Below are positions 4,907 to 5,110 of a stretch of 5,110 bases of DNA, piece after piece. A program made the translations under genes and the position numbers. The notes below the pieces were generated by a model. It saw nothing but the letters and a program-made list of their open reading frames with translations. It did no database searches and was not told the origin of the DNA. Numbering within the stretch: position 1 is the stretch's first letter; each line of letters opens with the position of its first letter. This DNA is from an uncultured Gammaproteobacteria bacterium. Its GTDB lineage: Bacteria; Pseudomonadota; Gammaproteobacteria; GCA-001735895. Location: assembly GCA_945787265.1 (NCBI GenBank), contig CALZHS010000167.1:1-5110 (forward strand). Reading direction: 5' to 3'.

Positions 4907-5110
4907 TCAACCAAACCAGACCGCCATTGCGGACAAACTCAATCCCCCGGCAAGCACACCGGCAATCAGGCGTCGTTTCAACAGGTAATAAGCCGCAAAT
5001 GCAATTACGACGGCGGCGATACGGATCGATAACGAGACCGCGGCAAGTTCACTTTCCGGCAGCATAATCATGCGGAACACCAGGCCCGCCACCATCGCGT
5101 AGGATACACA
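4907..5110 (-). CDS. azlD: C-terminal part of an AzlD-type branched-chain amino acid transport subunit
   Basis: The minus-strand frame is open from the right edge to TGA at 4907-4909, giving 67 residues; the true start lies outside. AzlD is the small (about 100 residues, four-helix) inner-membrane partner of AzlC, together exporting branched-chain amino acids or analogues. The fragment shows VSYAMVAGLVFRMIMLP (2-18), a short polar stretch, hydrophobic segments at about 22-44, then the pair LKRRLIAGVLAGGLSLSAMA (44-63), matching the AzlD ending of a basic turn plus a Gly-rich last helix. An internal ATG (5093-5095) could start a 62-residue protein, but the frame continues upstream and the extra residues fit the family, so a longer protein is more likely. 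An azlC gene is expected just beyond the right edge. It converges on tctA with a 41-base gap, in which no good terminator is seen. Confidence 0.7.
   Translation of the reverse strand, partial: CVSYAMVAGLVFRMIMLPESELAAVSLSIRIAAVVIAFAAYYLLKRRLIAGVLAGGLSLSAMAVWFG

Overview
The window is a stretch of a Pseudomonadota chromosome. It has moderately high GC, Gram-negative envelope transporters, strong Shine-Dalgarno sites and dispersed GC-rich palindromic repeats in the gene gaps. The overall look fits a free-living, possibly marine, gamma- or alphaproteobacterium, but the lineage cannot be fixed from sequence reading alone. No rRNA, tRNA, CRISPR array or transposase was found.

Layout, left to right. 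(1) 1-118, minus strand: the first 39 codons of a gene that leaves the window, possibly an aldehyde dehydrogenase of the acylating/sulfoacetaldehyde type (low confidence). (2) 119-491: a divergent intergenic region filled with palindromic repeat modules, with weak promoter candidates at either end. (3) 492-1247, plus strand: an integral membrane protein of the TauE/SafE (TSUP) anion exporter family, starting at TTG behind a good ribosome binding site. (4) 1248-1512: a second repeat-filled gap, then an AT-rich leader with a tentative promoter. (5) 1513-4865, plus strand: a complete tripartite tricarboxylate transporter (TTT) operon in the order tctC (periplasmic binding protein), tctB (small membrane subunit), tctA (large membrane subunit). 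A strong intrinsic-terminator hairpin sits between tctC and tctB. (6) 4907-5110, minus strand: the C-terminal part of an AzlD-type branched-chain amino acid exporter subunit, convergent with tctA.

How the genes could work together: TctC captures an organic anion in the periplasm and hands it to TctA/TctB, which import it using an ion gradient. The TSUP protein could export an inorganic anion such as sulfite, or carry another small organic anion. If the leftmost gene really is a sulfoacetaldehyde dehydrogenase, the cluster would fit uptake and breakdown of an organosulfonate with sulfite disposal, but that is a hypothesis. No wholly new system is evident. The features most worth a second look are the covarying repeat modules, the terminator inside the transporter operon, the altered ligand motif of TctC, and the enlarged TctB with a His-rich loop.
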